Assembly: GCA_958442925.1 (NCBI GenBank)
Contig: CAUCIO010000113.1
Location: 1-7,122 of the forward strand
DNA: 7,122 nucleotides
Direction: 5' to 3'
DNA from: an uncultured Clostridium sp.
Lineage (GTDB): Bacteria > Bacillota > Clostridia > Lachnospirales > Lachnospiraceae
Every line of letters starts with the position of its first letter. Within the stretch, counting starts at the first letter, position 1. The position numbers and the translations under genes were made by a program. The notes under the pieces were generated by a model, which made no database searches, was not told where the DNA came from, and was given only the letters and a program-made list of their open reading frames with translations. Of this stretch, positions 6,498-7,122 are shown piece after piece.

Positions 6498-7122
6498 ATG
6501 TCAGAAAAAGTGATTGAAAACAACAAGGTAAGCGTGATTGGAGAGGTAGTCTCTGAATTTACATTCAGCCATGAGGTATTTGGAGAAGGTTTTTATCTGG
6601 TAAGTCTGGCAGTCAGCCGCTTAAGCGATCAGGTGGATGTGATTCCCCTGATGGTGTCTGAAAGGCTTTTAGATGTGAAACAGGACTACAGAGGCAGAAC
6701 CGTTGAAGCTGTCGGTCAGTTCCGCTCTTACAACTGTCATGAAGGAGTCAAAAACCGCCTTGTACTCTCCGTTTTTGTCAGAGAGTTAAATTTTCTGGAA
6801 GAATTTACAGACTGCACGAAGACAAATCAGATTTATCTGGATGGATACATATGTAAGGAGGCTATTTACAGGAAGACGCCTCTGGGACGGGAGATTGCAG
6901 ATCTGCTCCTGGCAGTGAACAGACCTTACGGAAAATCAGATTACATCCCCTGCATTGCCTGGGGCAGAAACGCCCGCTATGCTTCCGGGTTTGCCGTAGG
7001 TTCCAGAGTGCGGGTGTGGGGACGTGTTCAGAGCAGAGAGTACACGAAGAAGCTGAGCGAGACCCAGTGTGAAAAGCGAGTGGCCTACGAGGTTTCCGTC
7101 AGCAAGCTGGAATGCGGAGCAG
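6498..7122 (+). CDS. Single-stranded-DNA-binding-like protein with two tandem OB folds (3' end outside window)
   Basis: Open without a stop from the ATG at 6498 to the window edge, 208 residues visible. The start is fixed by AAGAGGAG (6483-6490), 7 bases upstream. Two OB-fold-like units are seen. The first is residues about 9-100 (NKVSVIGEVVSEF to RLVLSVFVRELNFLEE). The second is about 109-208 (NQIYLDGYICKE to YEVSVSKLECG), with the more SSB/PriB-like core GREIADLLLAVNRPYG (130-145), IPCIAWGRNARYA (150-162) and GSRVRVWGRVQSREY (168-182). Aromatic residues in these strands fit ssDNA stacking. Clostridial genomes carry proteins of this kind usually annotated as single-stranded-DNA-binding protein. 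It is not the ordinary housekeeping SSB, which has one OB fold near its N-terminus. Whether it has an acidic SSB-type tip cannot be seen. The domain reading is by pattern recognition, not alignment, and the function is inferred. Confidence 0.78.
   Translation, partial: MSEKVIENNKVSVIGEVVSEFTFSHEVFGEGFYLVSLAVSRLSDQVDVIPLMVSERLLDVKQDYRGRTVEAVGQFRSYNCHEGVKNRLVLSVFVRELNFLEEFTDCTKTNQIYLDGYICKEAIYRKTPLGREIADLLLAVNRPYGKSDYIPCIAWGRNARYASGFAVGSRVRVWGRVQSREYTKKLSETQCEKRVAYEVSVSKLECGA

Overview
The window looks like chromosomal backbone of an endospore-forming, low-to-mid GC Firmicute. The best guess is the Lachnospiraceae (Clostridium cluster XIVa). The support is a spoVAD-spoVAE pair (present only in spore formers), strong GGAGG-type ribosome binding sites, SigA-type promoters with 17-bp spacers, a bifunctional class A PBP with a cysteine-rich extracellular tail, and an SSB-like protein with two OB folds. 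The family assignment is inferred from gene content and protein style; no rRNA or marker-gene comparison was possible.

Layout, left to right. (1) 1-702, plus strand: the 3' end of spoVAD followed directly by complete spoVAE, the tail of a spoVA operon that moves Ca-dipicolinate into the forespore and releases it at germination. (2) 720-763: a strong hairpin with A and T tracts on both sides, able to terminate transcription from either direction. It sits between spoVAE and the convergent PBP gene. (3) 786-3446, minus strand: an 886-residue class A penicillin-binding protein with glycosyltransferase and transpeptidase domains, with its own SigA-like promoter at 3469-3497. (4) 3447-3717: a divergent intergenic region of 271 bp with two promoters facing apart and a 64-bp imperfect palindrome between them. 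(5) 3718-4368, plus: a YigZ/IMPACT-family protein. (6) 4450-6303, plus: the translational GTPase TypA/BipA, with its own promoter starting 7 bp after the yigZ stop. (7) 6304-6497: a probable terminator hairpin, then a promoter. (8) 6498 to the right edge, plus: the start of a tandem OB-fold single-stranded-DNA-binding-like protein, cut by the window.

The genes are mostly housekeeping or sporulation functions that are neighbours rather than one pathway: spore core dehydration (spoVA), cell wall synthesis (PBP), and ribosome- or translation-related stress functions (YigZ and TypA). Nearly all genes appear to be separately transcribed, apart from spoVAD-spoVAE and possible read-through from yigZ into typA. 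I saw no mobile element, CRISPR array, tRNA or rRNA, and no defence or toxin system. I do not think this window holds a new system. The less ordinary points are the palindrome upstream of yigZ, the cysteine-rich PBP tail and the double-OB SSB-like protein.
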